Shown here one piece after another: positions 33,837 to 42,662 of a stretch of 64,000 bases of DNA. Location: assembly GCF_913776855.1 (NCBI RefSeq), contig NZ_CAJYQD010000039.1:62001-126000 (forward strand), given 5' to 3'. The position numbers and the translations under genes were made by a program. The notes below the pieces were generated by a model. The model ran no database searches. It was not told where the DNA came from and worked only from the letters and a program-made list of their open reading frames with translations. This DNA comes from an uncultured Sphingomonas sp. (GTDB lineage Bacteria; Pseudomonadota; Alphaproteobacteria; Sphingomonadales; Sphingomonadaceae). Position 1 is the first letter of the stretch, and each line of letters starts with the position of its first letter.

Positions 33837-35048
33837 TCAGGCATTGTCCCGCACCAGCCGCGCGACCAGTTCGACGTGAGTCGACCAGCGGAACTGGCCG
33901 ACCGGCTGCACCCAGTCGACCCGGTATCCCGCTTGTACCAGCATCTTGGCATCGCGTGCGAAGCTGCTGGGATTGCACGAAACATAGGCGATGACCGGCG
34001 CGTTGCTCTCCGCCAGCGCCGCCGCCTGTTCGCGGGCGCCGGCGCGTGGCGGGTCGAGGATCACCGCGTCGAACCGGTCGAGTTCGGCCGCCGTCAGCGG
34101 GCGGCGGAACAGATCGCGATGGTCGGCGACGACCGGCCGCCCGGCGCGGGCGGCGGCGAGCTTCAGCGCCATGATCGCCTCGCGCCCTGCCTCCCCCGCA
34201 TAGGTCCGTGTCGCGCCTCCGCGCGACAGGGTGAAGGTGCCGAGGCCCGCGAACAGGTCGGCGACGATCGCCGCCCCCGCAACCGCCTCGTCGACTGCCG
34301 CGATCAGTGCCGCCTCGCCATCGCCGGTCGCTTGCAGGAAGCTGCCCGGCGGGAAGGGCACAGGCACGCCGCCCAGCGTCACGTTAACCGGCTCCGGTTC
34401 CCATCGCGCCTCGGCCCCCATGCCGTCGTCGATCGACAGCCGGGCGAGCCGCTGGTCCTGTGCAAAGGTCGTCAGCGCTTCGGCAGCGGCCAGTCCATCG
34501 GCAATCTTGCCGATGATGAGGACGTCGACCCCCTGATCAACCTGCGCCAGATGTACGTCGGCGCGCGACCGGTCCTTCAGCGCGGTTGCCAGCAGCCAGC
34601 GGAGCGGCGCGATGGCGGCGAACAATTCCGGCAGCAGGACATGGCATTCGCGTACGTCGACGATGCGATGGGTGCCGCTTTCGGTGAAGCCCAACGTCAC
34701 CTGCTTGCCGCGCCGGTCGGCGTGGAGAGTCGCGCGGCGGCGGGTGTGGGTCGCGGACAGGATTGCCGGGCGGACCACGGCGTCGAGCGACTGCGACGCC
34801 AGCGCGCCGCGCACTCGGTCGGCGACGAAATCGGCCTCGCTGGGCAGGTCGAGATGCTGGAGCTGGCACCCGCCACAGGTGGGAAAATGACGGCACGGCG
34901 GCGCTGCGTGATGCGGGCCATGTTCCAGCGAGCCATCGGGCAGCAGCCGATCGCCGGGGGCGGCAAAGGGCACGTGACAGCCGTCGCCGGTCACGCCTTC
35001 CCCCCGTGCGGCGACACGGGCGATCACGTCGTCATCGGTCAGCGACAT
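33837..35048 (-). CDS. Class I SAM-dependent RNA (uracil-5) methyltransferase, RlmD/TrmA-like
   Basis: 403 residues from ATG at 35048. It has an N-terminal [4Fe-4S] motif CRHFPTCGGCQ (Cys52, 58, 61) with a further Cys near 125 (DVRECHVL), as in RlmD. The Rossmann domain includes VADLFAGLGTF near 262, and the catalytic region has ILDPPRAG and YVSCNPSSFARD with the nucleophilic Cys. The N-terminal TRAM domain seems shortened to about 40 residues. Such enzymes make 5-methyluridine in 23S rRNA or tRNA; which one is not readable from sequence. The start overlaps the upstream nnr gene by 10 bases. Confidence 0.92.
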   Translation of the reverse strand: MSLTDDDVIARVAARGEGVTGDGCHVPFAAPGDRLLPDGSLEHGPHHAAPPCRHFPTCGGCQLQHLDLPSEADFVADRVRGALASQSLDAVVRPAILSATHTRRRATLHADRRGKQVTLGFTESGTHRIVDVRECHVLLPELFAAIAPLRWLLATALKDRSRADVHLAQVDQGVDVLIIGKIADGLAAAEALTTFAQDQRLARLSIDDGMGAEARWEPEPVNVTLGGVPVPFPPGSFLQATGDGEAALIAAVDEAVAGAAIVADLFAGLGTFTLSRGGATRTYAGEAGREAIMALKLAAARAGRPVVADHRDLFRRPLTAAELDRFDAVILDPPRAGAREQAAALAESNAPVIAYVSCNPSSFARDAKMLVQAGYRVDWVQPVGQFRWSTHVELVARLVRDNA

Positions 35049-36433
35049 TCGGCGATCGCCTGTCCGAGGTGATCGATCAGCGAGTCCGCGACAAGGGCAG
35101 GACCGGCCATTTGTGCGGCACGGCCATGCAGCCATACCGCCTCTCGCGCCGCCTGCCCCGCGCCGGGACGCAGCCGCGCGGCGAGAATGCCGGCCAGCAC
35201 ATCGCCGGTGCCGGCGGTCGACAGCCAGGACGGCGCAGCAGGGGAGACGGTGACGGTGCCGTCGGGAGAAGCGATCACGGTGTCGGGGCCTTTATGGACG
35301 ATGGTCGCGCGGGCCTGTAGCGCAGCTTGGGCCGTCCGGTCGATCTTGTTGCCGCCGCCTTCCCCGAACATCCGGTCGAACTCGCCACTGTGCGGCGTGA
35401 GGAAGGTCGGCGCGCTGCGGGCGGCGACGCGCGCGACGCCCGCCGCTCCGAGCAGGGAAAGGGCGTCGCCGTCGATCACCAGCGGCGCAGCGCAGGCCAT
35501 CGCGGCGTCGAGCAGGCGGGTGGCGGCTTCGTCGCGACCCAGCCCCGGCCCGACCAGCACCGCCGCCAGTCGGTGATCGGCCAGCAGCCCCGGCGGATCG
35601 TCCAGCGGCCGGCGGACGAGAGCATCGGGACCGCCGTGCCCGGCATCGTCGCCGGCCAGCACGACATAGCCCGCCCCCGCCGACAGTGCCGCATGGGCGG
35701 CGAGCCGCGCCGCGCCGGGCATCGCGCCGGCGAGGACCGTGACCAGGCCACGACGATATTTATGGGCGTCGCGCGCTGGCGCGGCGATCACCGGGCGCGC
35801 GATCGTGCGGGGCGCGTCGGGCAGCGCGATATCGAGATCGGCGAGCAGGACATGCCCCATGCGGGCGACGTCCGGACCCACGACATGCGCAGCCTTCAGC
35901 GTGCCCAGCGCGACGGTCACATCGGCCCGAGCAGCACCAGGGAAATGCCGTTCCGCATCGGCGTCGACCCCGCTCGGCATGTCGATGGCAATGACGAAGG
36001 CGTCGTCGGTCAGCCGGGCCAGCGCATCGGCAATCTTGCCCTCCAGCGGTCGCGAGAGGCCGGTGCCGAACAGGCCGTCGACGATCACCGGACGTGGGGA
36101 GATGTCGGCGAGTTCGAAAACCGGGCCGGACCAGCCGGCACGCATCCGGGCAGCGGCGCCCTCCGCACGTCCGGGCAGTGCGGCAATGGCGACATCGCAA
36201 CCCCATTCCCGTAAAAGTCGAGCGCAGAAAAAGGCATCGCCGCCATTGTTGCCGGGACCTGCGAGAACCAGAATGGCGCGTCCCAGCGCGAGGCGACGGA
36301 CTTCCCGCGCGACGGCCCGCCCGGCGCGCTCCATCAGCGCATCCTGCGCCACGCCGGAAGCGAACGCCTCGCCCTCCGCGGCTCGCATCGCGGCGGCGCG
36401 CAGGATCGGCGCGTCGGCCGGATAGATCGTCAT
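35039..36433 (-). CDS. nnrD: Bifunctional NAD(P)HX epimerase / ADP-dependent NAD(P)HX dehydratase
   Basis: 464 residues, a two-domain repair enzyme for hydrated NAD(P)H. The N-terminal YjeF epimerase domain (about 1-205) has VLAGPGNNGGDAFFCARLL near residue 56 and DMPSGVDADA near 148. The C-terminal ribokinase-like dehydratase domain (about 220-464) has LVGPGLGRDEAATRLL, TPHSGEFDRMFG and STAGTGDVLAGILAARL with the catalytic Asp. Fused forms are the norm in Proteobacteria. It overlaps the lipoprotein gene upstream by 4 bases and the methyltransferase gene downstream by 10, forming a tight operon. Confidence 0.95.
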   Translation of the reverse strand: MTIYPADAPILRAAAMRAAEGEAFASGVAQDALMERAGRAVAREVRRLALGRAILVLAGPGNNGGDAFFCARLLREWGCDVAIAALPGRAEGAAARMRAGWSGPVFELADISPRPVIVDGLFGTGLSRPLEGKIADALARLTDDAFVIAIDMPSGVDADAERHFPGAARADVTVALGTLKAAHVVGPDVARMGHVLLADLDIALPDAPRTIARPVIAAPARDAHKYRRGLVTVLAGAMPGAARLAAHAALSAGAGYVVLAGDDAGHGGPDALVRRPLDDPPGLLADHRLAAVLVGPGLGRDEAATRLLDAAMACAAPLVIDGDALSLLGAAGVARVAARSAPTFLTPHSGEFDRMFGEGGGNKIDRTAQAALQARATIVHKGPDTVIASPDGTVTVSPAAPSWLSTAGTGDVLAGILAARLRPGAGQAAREAVWLHGRAAQMAGPALVADSLIDHLGQAIAECR

Positions 36434-36828
36434 CGCGCGACGGGGCCGACCGTAGCCGGCAAGCGATAGCGTGCGCCACCGATCGCGACCTCAATCCGAT
36501 TGTCGCCGACGACGGTGACCTTTGCCGCTTCCGACCCATCGGCCGCGATTACGCCGCGCCCGTCACGGGCGATGCGCAACCGGTGAAAGCCGCCATCGGG
36601 CTGGCGCAGGGTCAGCAACGCGCCCTCCGCATCGGCGGTCCGCTCGATCGTGCAGTCGGCGGCCAGCGGCGCAGCCGCATCGGCGGCACATTCGATACGC
36701 CCGGCGTCATCGGCGGCCGCACGTTGTTCGGCTTCGATATTGGCCAGGACGGCGGCATTGGGCTTGCGGTCGCAGGCGACCAGCAGCAGGACGGTGGCAA
36801 GGGCGAGGCGTCGATTCAATCCGCTCAT
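36430..36828 (-). CDS. Small hypothetical lipoprotein
   Basis: 132 residues from ATG at 36828; the upstream extension crosses a palindromic repeat and is dismissed. The signal SGLNRRLALATVLLLVAC contains a lipobox (LVAC) with Cys19 as the lipid site. The remaining 110 residues are hydrophilic, with one Cys pair (IECAADAAAPLAADC). The family is not recognised. It overlaps nnrD by 4 bases (ATGA), so the two are co-expressed. Confidence 0.72.
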   Translation of the reverse strand: MSGLNRRLALATVLLLVACDRKPNAAVLANIEAEQRAAADDAGRIECAADAAAPLAADCTIERTADAEGALLTLRQPDGGFHRLRIARDGRGVIAADGSEAAKVTVVGDNRIEVAIGGARYRLPATVGPVAR

Positions 36829-36859
36829 GGCGGATCGATACCACACCTCGCCCGGAACA

Positions 36860-36883
36860 GTATCCCCGCACAGGCAGGGATAC
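36860..36883. repeat. 24-bp palindromic repeat upstream of a lipoprotein gene
   Basis: GTATCCC (36860-36866) and GGGATAC (36877-36883) are exact inverted copies around CGCACAGGCA. The core is like the single-arm form of the repeats at 59.7 and 59.9 kb. It lies between the ilvD stop and the lipoprotein start, both on the minus strand, so it may end ilvD transcription. Confidence 0.6.
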
Positions 36884-36906
36884 ATCGCCGTCCTGAATAT
36901 GCGCCG

Positions 36907-38628
36907 TCAGATGTCGGCGTAGACGTGCCGTTCCGCCTTGGCACCCGGATGAGTTACCGCCCCCTGATAGGCGGGGCCGACCGTCGTCGAATAGCGCCAC
37001 AGCGCGCCCGACTGGTAATCATTGACCCGCGGCTGCCACTTCGCCCGGCGATCGGCCAGCACATCGGCGGGAACATCGAGGTCGATCGTGCCGGCATCGG
37101 CGTCGATGGTGATGATATCGCCATCCTCGACCAGCGCGATCGGGCCGCCTTCGGCCGCTTCGGGGCCGACATGACCGATGCAGAAGCCGCGCGTTGCACC
37201 CGAGAAGCGACCGTCGGTGATAAGCGCGACGCTTTCCCCCATGCCAAGGCCATAGAGTGCGGCGGTGGTCGAGAGCATCTCGCGCATTCCCGGACCGCCT
37301 TTCGGCCCTTCATAGCGGATCACGACGACCGAGCCTTCGGTGATGTTGCGTGCCTCGACGGCGGCGAAGGCGTCTTCCTCGCAATCGAACACGCGGGCGG
37401 TGCCGGTGAACTGCAGGCGCTTCATGCCGGCGACCTTCACGATCGCGCCTTCGGGCGCCAGGGTCCCGCGCAGGCCGACGACGCCGCCGGTCGCCGTGAT
37501 CGGCGTCTTGACGTCGTAAATGACCTTCTGGTCAGAATTCCACGTCACTTCGTCGATATTCTCGCCCAGCGTCTTGCCGGTGACCGTCAGGCAGCTGCCA
37601 TCGAGCAGATCATTGGCCAACATCGTCTTCATCAGCATGTAGACGCCGCCGGCTTCATACATGTCCTTTGCGACATACTTTCCGCCCGGCTTGAGGTCCG
37701 CGACGTAAGGCGTTGATTTGAATGCTTCCGCTACGTCGAACAGGTCGAAATCGATCCCGGCCTCCGATGCCATCGCCGGCAGGTGCAGCGCGGCGTTGGT
37801 CGAGCCGCCGGTCGCCGCGACGACCCGCGCGGCGTTGATGAAGGCGGCGCGCGTCGCGATGTCGCGCGGGCGCAGGTTGAGGCGAACGAGTTCCATCACC
37901 TGCTTGCCGGCAGCGATCGCGATCTCCTCCCGGCTGCGATAGGGTGCCGGCACCATGTTCGAATTGGGCAGCGACAGGCCGATGGCTTCGCCGACACATG
38001 CCATGGTGTTGGCGGTGAACTGGCCCCCACAGGCGCCATGGCCCGGACAGGCGACCTTTTCCAGCGCGGTCAGGTCGTGCAGCGGGCAGGTGCCGGCGGC
38101 ATAGCGGCCGACCGCCTCGAACACGTCGACCACGGTCACGTCGCGATCCTCGAACCGGCCGGGCAGGATCGATCCGCCATAGACGAAGATCGACGGCACG
38201 TTCAGCCGCAGCATCGCCATCATCATGCCCGGCAGCGACTTGTCGCACCCGGCAAAGCCGACCAGCGCGTCATAGCAGTGCCCGCGCACCGACAGTTCGA
38301 CCGAATCGGCGATAACCTCGCGGCTGACCAGCGAGGATTTCATCCCCTGATGCCCCATGGCGATCCCATCGGTCACGGTGATGGTGTTGAACCGGCGCGG
38401 CATCCCGCCACCCGCCACTACGCCTTCGCGCGCGGCGTCGGCCTGGAAATCCAGCGTCGTGTTGCACGGCGCGCTGTCGTTGCCGGCGGAGGCGAGCGCC
38501 ACGAACGGCTTGGCGATGTCTTCCTCGGCGATACCCATCGCGTAATAATAGCTGCGATGCGGGGCGCGCTCGGGGCCGACGGAAACATGGCGGCTGGGCA
38601 GCCGCGACTTGTCGAAATTCTGGGTCAT
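36907..38628 (-). CDS. ilvD: Dihydroxy-acid dehydratase
   Basis: 573 residues. IlvD dehydrates dihydroxy acids to the keto acids of valine, leucine and isoleucine. Cluster-ligand regions are complete: APCNTTL near residue 57, [12 protein letters not shown] near 121-132 and [15 protein letters not shown] near 195-209. [19 protein letters not shown] and the C-terminal [23 protein letters not shown] are also typical. The length fits the shorter IlvD branch within the IlvD/Edd family, so a sugar-acid dehydratase role is a weaker alternative. It lies 9 bp after the N-formylglutamate amidohydrolase-like gene. Confidence 0.93.
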   Translation of the reverse strand: MTQNFDKSRLPSRHVSVGPERAPHRSYYYAMGIAEEDIAKPFVALASAGNDSAPCNTTLDFQADAAREGVVAGGGMPRRFNTITVTDGIAMGHQGMKSSLVSREVIADSVELSVRGHCYDALVGFAGCDKSLPGMMMAMLRLNVPSIFVYGGSILPGRFEDRDVTVVDVFEAVGRYAAGTCPLHDLTALEKVACPGHGACGGQFTANTMACVGEAIGLSLPNSNMVPAPYRSREEIAIAAGKQVMELVRLNLRPRDIATRAAFINAARVVAATGGSTNAALHLPAMASEAGIDFDLFDVAEAFKSTPYVADLKPGGKYVAKDMYEAGGVYMLMKTMLANDLLDGSCLTVTGKTLGENIDEVTWNSDQKVIYDVKTPITATGGVVGLRGTLAPEGAIVKVAGMKRLQFTGTARVFDCEEDAFAAVEARNITEGSVVVIRYEGPKGGPGMREMLSTTAALYGLGMGESVALITDGRFSGATRGFCIGHVGPEAAEGGPIALVEDGDIITIDADAGTIDLDVPADVLADRRAKWQPRVNDYQSGALWRYSTTVGPAYQGAVTHPGAKAERHVYADI

Positions 38629-38637
38629 GGCGACAGC

Positions 38638-39363
38638 CTATTGCGCAGAGCGAAGCTTCAGCGCAAGTCCATTGCGCACTGCGGCGATCATTGCGATCAG
38701 GATACCGCACCACCGCGCGACGCCGGCGGCATCGGCGATCAGGTCGTTGCGGACCTCTACCGACAGCGACGGGATGCCCTGTCCTTCCGCGTGGCGATCG
38801 AGCGTGGCATTCAGGATGCGACCAGAATAGGGTTGCTGATCACCCGTCGAAATGCCCTGCGCCCGCAGAAAGTCTATCGCGATGCGGGCGGCGCGGTCGT
38901 CGCGGCCGTAGAGGATGCCAGCCTCCCACGGGCGCGGCTCGCCACCGGTTTCGAGGGCCGGCGTGAAGCTGTGGATCGCAACGATCAGGCGCGGGCGGTC
39001 GCGGCGGACCTGATCGCGGACCGCGCGATGATAGGGTGCGTGGAAGCGGGCGATGCGATCGGCGCGATCGGCGCCGGCATTGGCGGGAATGGTGTGGCCG
39101 TCGGATTGCGCGGGGATCAGGCCGGGGTGATCGCTTTGCCGATGCAGGTCGATCACCAGCCGCGATATGGTGCCAAGGATCGCCGGCGCGTCGAGTTCGG
39201 CCGACAGCGCGCGGGTCAGCGGCCCCGCGCCGATGTCGACGCCGACATGCAGGGACAACAGGTGCCGTGGGATGAGGATGTCGTCCGGCACCCACGCAGA
39301 GGCGTGGTCGCACAGTAGCAGAAGATCGGTGTCGGTTCCCGGCAGATGATCGGCAGGGTGCAT
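38638..39363 (-). CDS. N-formylglutamate amidohydrolase family protein
   Basis: 241 residues. The zinc-binding layout of the family is visible: LLLCDHASAWVPD near residue 15, HVGVDIGAG near 38, LVIDLHRQSDHPGLIP near 68, and IVAIHSFTP near 127. True HutG enzymes end histidine breakdown by releasing formate from N-formylglutamate, but no other hut gene is present and many homologues lack proven activity. Its ATG directly follows the stop of the crotonase-like gene (TGAATG), so those two are translated together. Confidence 0.85.
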   Translation of the reverse strand: MHPADHLPGTDTDLLLLCDHASAWVPDDILIPRHLLSLHVGVDIGAGPLTRALSAELDAPAILGTISRLVIDLHRQSDHPGLIPAQSDGHTIPANAGADRADRIARFHAPYHRAVRDQVRRDRPRLIVAIHSFTPALETGGEPRPWEAGILYGRDDRAARIAIDFLRAQGISTGDQQPYSGRILNATLDRHAEGQGIPSLSVEVRNDLIADAAGVARWCGILIAMIAAVRNGLALKLRSAQ

Positions 39364-40083
39364 TCAGAACTCCGGCAGTCGGCGGTCGCGAAAGGCGGCA
39401 AGCCCCTCTGCCAGTTCGGCGCCGCCGAATGCTGCGTCGAACCGCGCCTCGCCGCCGGGAATGGCGTCGATGGCGAGCTTCAGGCCGCGCACCGCACCGG
39501 GGGCGTTGGCGGCGATTCGTGCGGCAAGGGCATGGGCGTCGCCGCCGCGCCTGTGGACGAGTCCGATCGTGAAGGCTTCGTCCGCGTCGATCGCGTCGCC
39601 GGTGTAGAGCAACCGCGCCGCCTGCCCCCGCCCCACTGCCGCGACCAGCCGCGCGACGTCAGCCGGGGGATAAAGGATGCCGAGCCGCGCGGGCGGGATG
39701 GCGAACCGGGCGCCATCGCCCGCGACGATCAGGTCGCACGCCAGCGCCAGCGCAACCGCTGCGCCGAAGCATCCGCCGTTCACGGCTGCGATGACCGGCA
39801 TCGGCAGGCGGGCCACCCCCTCGATCGCAGCAGACAGGCTTTCGCGGAACAGGGTGCGGCGGGCGGGATCGTGTTGCAGTTCGGCGAACTCGGCAATGTC
39901 GGCCCCCGCCGAAAAGACGCCCGGTTCGCGCGAGGCGATCACGACAGCACGGACGTCGGATGCGCCGAGGTCGACGATGCGATCCGCCAATTCCCGCCAG
40001 CCCGCGATCGGCAGGGCGTTGCGCGCGCCACCCCGCGCCAGCCACAACGTCGCGACCGCGCCGTCGCGGGTGCAGTCGATCAT
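39364..40083 (-). CDS. Enoyl-CoA hydratase/isomerase family protein
   Basis: 239 residues with ATG at 40083. Crotonase-fold signatures: IASREPGVFSAGADIAEF near residue 49 and AAVNGGCFGAAVALALACDLIVAGDGARFAIPPARLG near 95-130 with the oxyanion glycines. The glutamate found at one catalytic position in true hydratases is not obvious, so an isomerase or hydrolase role is possible. The region upstream lacks a Shine-Dalgarno: CCTCC directly precedes the ATG and a hairpin with TTTT lies just 9 bases before it. The frame upstream is open but not homologous. Confidence 0.88.
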   Translation of the reverse strand: MIDCTRDGAVATLWLARGGARNALPIAGWRELADRIVDLGASDVRAVVIASREPGVFSAGADIAEFAELQHDPARRTLFRESLSAAIEGVARLPMPVIAAVNGGCFGAAVALALACDLIVAGDGARFAIPPARLGILYPPADVARLVAAVGRGQAARLLYTGDAIDADEAFTIGLVHRRGGDAHALAARIAANAPGAVRGLKLAIDAIPGGEARFDAAFGGAELAEGLAAFRDRRLPEF

Positions 40084-40088
40084 GGAGG

Positions 40089-40120
40089 AAAAGTGGGCGG
40101 CGTCCGGAGAGACCGCCCAC
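40089..40120 (-). terminator. Intrinsic terminator after ispE
   Basis: On the minus strand GTGGGCGG (40120-40113) pairs exactly with CCGCCCAC (40100-40093) across a 12-base loop, followed by TTTT. It lies about 115 bases past the ispE stop and only 5 bases before the next gene's start codon. Confidence 0.6.
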
Positions 40121-40232
40121 GGACGATCCGCTCCCGGCGTTTGATCCGCAACGGTGTCTTCGCAAGCATCGCGCCAACCGGTCGCCCCAGCGGCGGCGGC
40201 ATCCCGTTGGATCGAAGCGGGACGGTCGACTG

Positions 40233-41060
40233 TCACGCGAGTGCCGTTTCGAGACACCACCAGTCGGGCCGGGCTGCCCGGATCGCGGTGGCTGCAGTCT
40301 GACAGTCCTCCGTCCGATCGAACAGCGCGAAACAGGTCGCACCCGACCCCGACATGCGCGCCAGTCGAACACCGTCTGCCTTTTCCAGCATTGCCAGCAC
40401 CGTATCGATTGCCGGGGCCAGCGCGCGTGCCGGCGGTTCGAGGTCGTTGCGCCCGTCCAGCGCGATGGCCAGCGCATCGCCATCCGGCAACGGCCCGCGA
40501 TCGGTACGGTCCCATGCGGCAAAGACGGCGGCGGTCGACACGCCCACTCCGGGATTGACCAGCAGCACCGGCAGCGGCGGCACCTCGATCGGGCTCAGCT
40601 GCTCGCCCCGCCCGCGCCCGATCATCGTCCGCCCGGCCAGACAGGCAGGCACATCCGACCCAAGGTCCGCCGCGATCGCCATCAGCGCCGGATCGGCGGG
40701 CGATAGCCCAGCCAGCTGCGCCATGCCACGCAGCGTCGCCGCGGCATCGGCCGATCCGCCACCGATGCCCGATGCGACCGGCAGATGCTTGTCGAGGACG
40801 ATCGACAAAGGGTCGCCCATGCCGAACGCGCAGCGAAACGCGTCGCGGGCGCGGGTGACGAGGTTGTCGCCTTCCCCGGTCAGCCCGTTCGCGAACGGAC
40901 CGATGATGGCGAAACCGTCCCGCTCCGCCGGTGTCAGGCGGACGGTATCGCCATCGCGGACGAACACGAACAGCGTTTCCAGTTCGTGATAGCCGTCGTC
41001 GCGCCGGGCACGGACGTGCAGCGCGAGGTTCAGCTTGGCGGGCGCGGGTTCGACGATCAT
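40233..41060 (-). CDS. ispE: 4-(cytidine 5'-diphospho)-2-C-methyl-D-erythritol kinase
   Basis: 275 residues from ATG at 41060. IspE is the GHMP kinase of the non-mevalonate isoprenoid pathway. Motifs are the opening EPAPAKLNLALHV with the catalytic Lys, LPVASGIGGGSADAAATLR near residue 88 (ATP loop), and ARMSGSGATCFALF near 240. It follows a TPR gene by 5 bp on the same strand. The ispA gene of the same route lies 13 kb away. Confidence 0.95.
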   Translation of the reverse strand: MIVEPAPAKLNLALHVRARRDDGYHELETLFVFVRDGDTVRLTPAERDGFAIIGPFANGLTGEGDNLVTRARDAFRCAFGMGDPLSIVLDKHLPVASGIGGGSADAAATLRGMAQLAGLSPADPALMAIAADLGSDVPACLAGRTMIGRGRGEQLSPIEVPPLPVLLVNPGVGVSTAAVFAAWDRTDRGPLPDGDALAIALDGRNDLEPPARALAPAIDTVLAMLEKADGVRLARMSGSGATCFALFDRTEDCQTAATAIRAARPDWWCLETALA

Positions 41061-41065
41061 CGGGG

Positions 41066-42649
41066 TCAGCGATGCGACGAAGGCGGCCCGTTCGCAAGCC
41101 TTGAGGCCAGCCGCGCCGCATCGGGACCGCTGGCGGACACCGCCGCCGCATTCCAGGCATAGCGTGCCTCGACCCGGCGGCCCGCCGCCCAATAGAGATC
41201 GCCGAGATGTTCGTTGATCTCCACATCGTCGGGCGCTTGCCGCACCGCGCCCTCGATCAACGGCAGCGCGGCGACCAGGTTGCCGGCACGAAACCGTGCC
41301 CAGCCGAGCGAATCGGCGATGGCCGGGTCCTTGGGCGCAAGGGCATGGGCGCGCTCCAGCATCCGCGTCGCCTCCGCGACATTCTCACCGCGATCGACCT
41401 GGGCATAGCCGAGATAATTGAGCGCGGCCGGCTCCTGCGGCGCGAGTTCGACCGCGCGGCGCAGCATCGGCAGCGCACCGGCCCAGTCGCCCATCCGGTC
41501 CAATGCCGCGCCGCGTTGCAGGTAGAGCGTCCAGTCCGCCGTCGGACCGGCCTTCTCCAGTGCGCGTGCATAGACCTGTGCCGCTTCGGCGGGCTGGTCC
41601 GATTCGAGCAGCAGATCGGCATAGCGGCGCAGGCTGGCGGTCGGCGCATCGCGGCGCGTGGCCTGTTCGCGCGCCAGTGCGAGCGCACCGGGGAGATCGC
41701 CCGAACGTTGCAGGATGACGATGCCCAGCGCATTCGCACTGCCGGCAAAGGGATCGCCCGACGGAATCTGCGCGAGCGTCGCCCGCGCCTCTGCCACCGC
41801 ATCGTCGCGGGCCAGCGCATCGGCAAGCGCGATCCGGGCGCGGGAATAGCCGGGGTCGAGCAGCAGCGCCGATCGGCTGAGCATGATCGCCAGCGCCTCC
41901 GTCCCCTCCGCCGACAGGTCGCCCGCCATCCGCGCGAACAGCCGCGACACTCCGAACCGGGCGTCGCCCTTGCTCCCGCGTCCCAGCGTTTCGGCAGCAC
42001 GCGCCAGCACCGGATCGTCGCCGCTGAGCAGGGCGCGAGCGGTGTCGCGTTCGCCACCACGCGCGAGGAACTGTGCGGCGTTCAGACGGAAATCGGCATC
42101 GCCGCCGGTCGCGGACAGGAGCGCGCGGGTGGCGGCGACACCCTCCGCCATCCTGCCGGTCGCGAGCAGGCGCAGCGCGGCATTTTCGGCGGCATAGCGG
42201 CGCGGGATCGCCCCGCCGTCGCCCGCAACCTCCGGCGCGGGCAGGTCGACCCAGCCGGCAAGTAGGGGACTGAGGAAGCCGAGCGGCGATCCGGCCAGCC
42301 GGTCGAGCGCGGCACGCTGCGCCACCGCGTCACGGGCGATTACCGCATCGCTGAACACAAGCAAGTCGAGATCGGGCGGCGCGACGTCGGCTGCGCGCAA
42401 TACCGCACCGGCGCGGCGGGCAAGCGGCAGGTCGCCCGCCGCCAACGCCTGTCGCAACGCCCGCACTGCGATCACCGGATCGGCGGGTTGCGCGGCCAGC
42501 GCCAGCGCATAGTCGCGCGCGGCGGCGGTGACCTGCCCGTCCGCATCGGCAGCACGCGCCTGGACGTATGCAGTCAGGGGGGCGGCGGTCAGCGGAGCGG
42601 CAGGCACGGTGGTTGCCGCCGACGCCGGTGCCGCCACCAGCGCCGCCAC
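41066..42649 (-). CDS. Secreted TPR-repeat protein
   Basis: About 527 residues using GTG at 42649, which has TGGGGA 7 bases upstream. An upstream ATT would give a better-looking signal peptide (IRTCSLGIVVAALVAAPASA), so the start is uncertain; either way the N-terminus looks exported. At least six tetratricopeptide-like repeats occupy the second half, for example ALPMLRRAVELAPQEPAALNYLGYAQVD and AIADSLGWARFRAGNLVAALPLIEGAV. Such proteins scaffold others in the periplasm. The gene begins within 14 bp of the ETF-QO stop and is 5 bp upstream of ispE. Specific function is unknown. Confidence 0.85.
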   Translation of the reverse strand: MAALVAAPASAATTVPAAPLTAAPLTAYVQARAADADGQVTAAARDYALALAAQPADPVIAVRALRQALAAGDLPLARRAGAVLRAADVAPPDLDLLVFSDAVIARDAVAQRAALDRLAGSPLGFLSPLLAGWVDLPAPEVAGDGGAIPRRYAAENAALRLLATGRMAEGVAATRALLSATGGDADFRLNAAQFLARGGERDTARALLSGDDPVLARAAETLGRGSKGDARFGVSRLFARMAGDLSAEGTEALAIMLSRSALLLDPGYSRARIALADALARDDAVAEARATLAQIPSGDPFAGSANALGIVILQRSGDLPGALALAREQATRRDAPTASLRRYADLLLESDQPAEAAQVYARALEKAGPTADWTLYLQRGAALDRMGDWAGALPMLRRAVELAPQEPAALNYLGYAQVDRGENVAEATRMLERAHALAPKDPAIADSLGWARFRAGNLVAALPLIEGAVRQAPDDVEINEHLGDLYWAAGRRVEARYAWNAAAVSASGPDAARLASRLANGPPSSHR

Positions 42650-42662
42650 GACGATCCCCAGG

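Noticed and set aside
36094..39318. Two long plus-strand ORFs (540 and 511 residues) over ilvD and neighbours
   Set aside because: Both are antisense shadows; the minus strand encodes clear homologues (nnrD, lipoprotein, ilvD, N-formylglutamate amidohydrolase) throughout.
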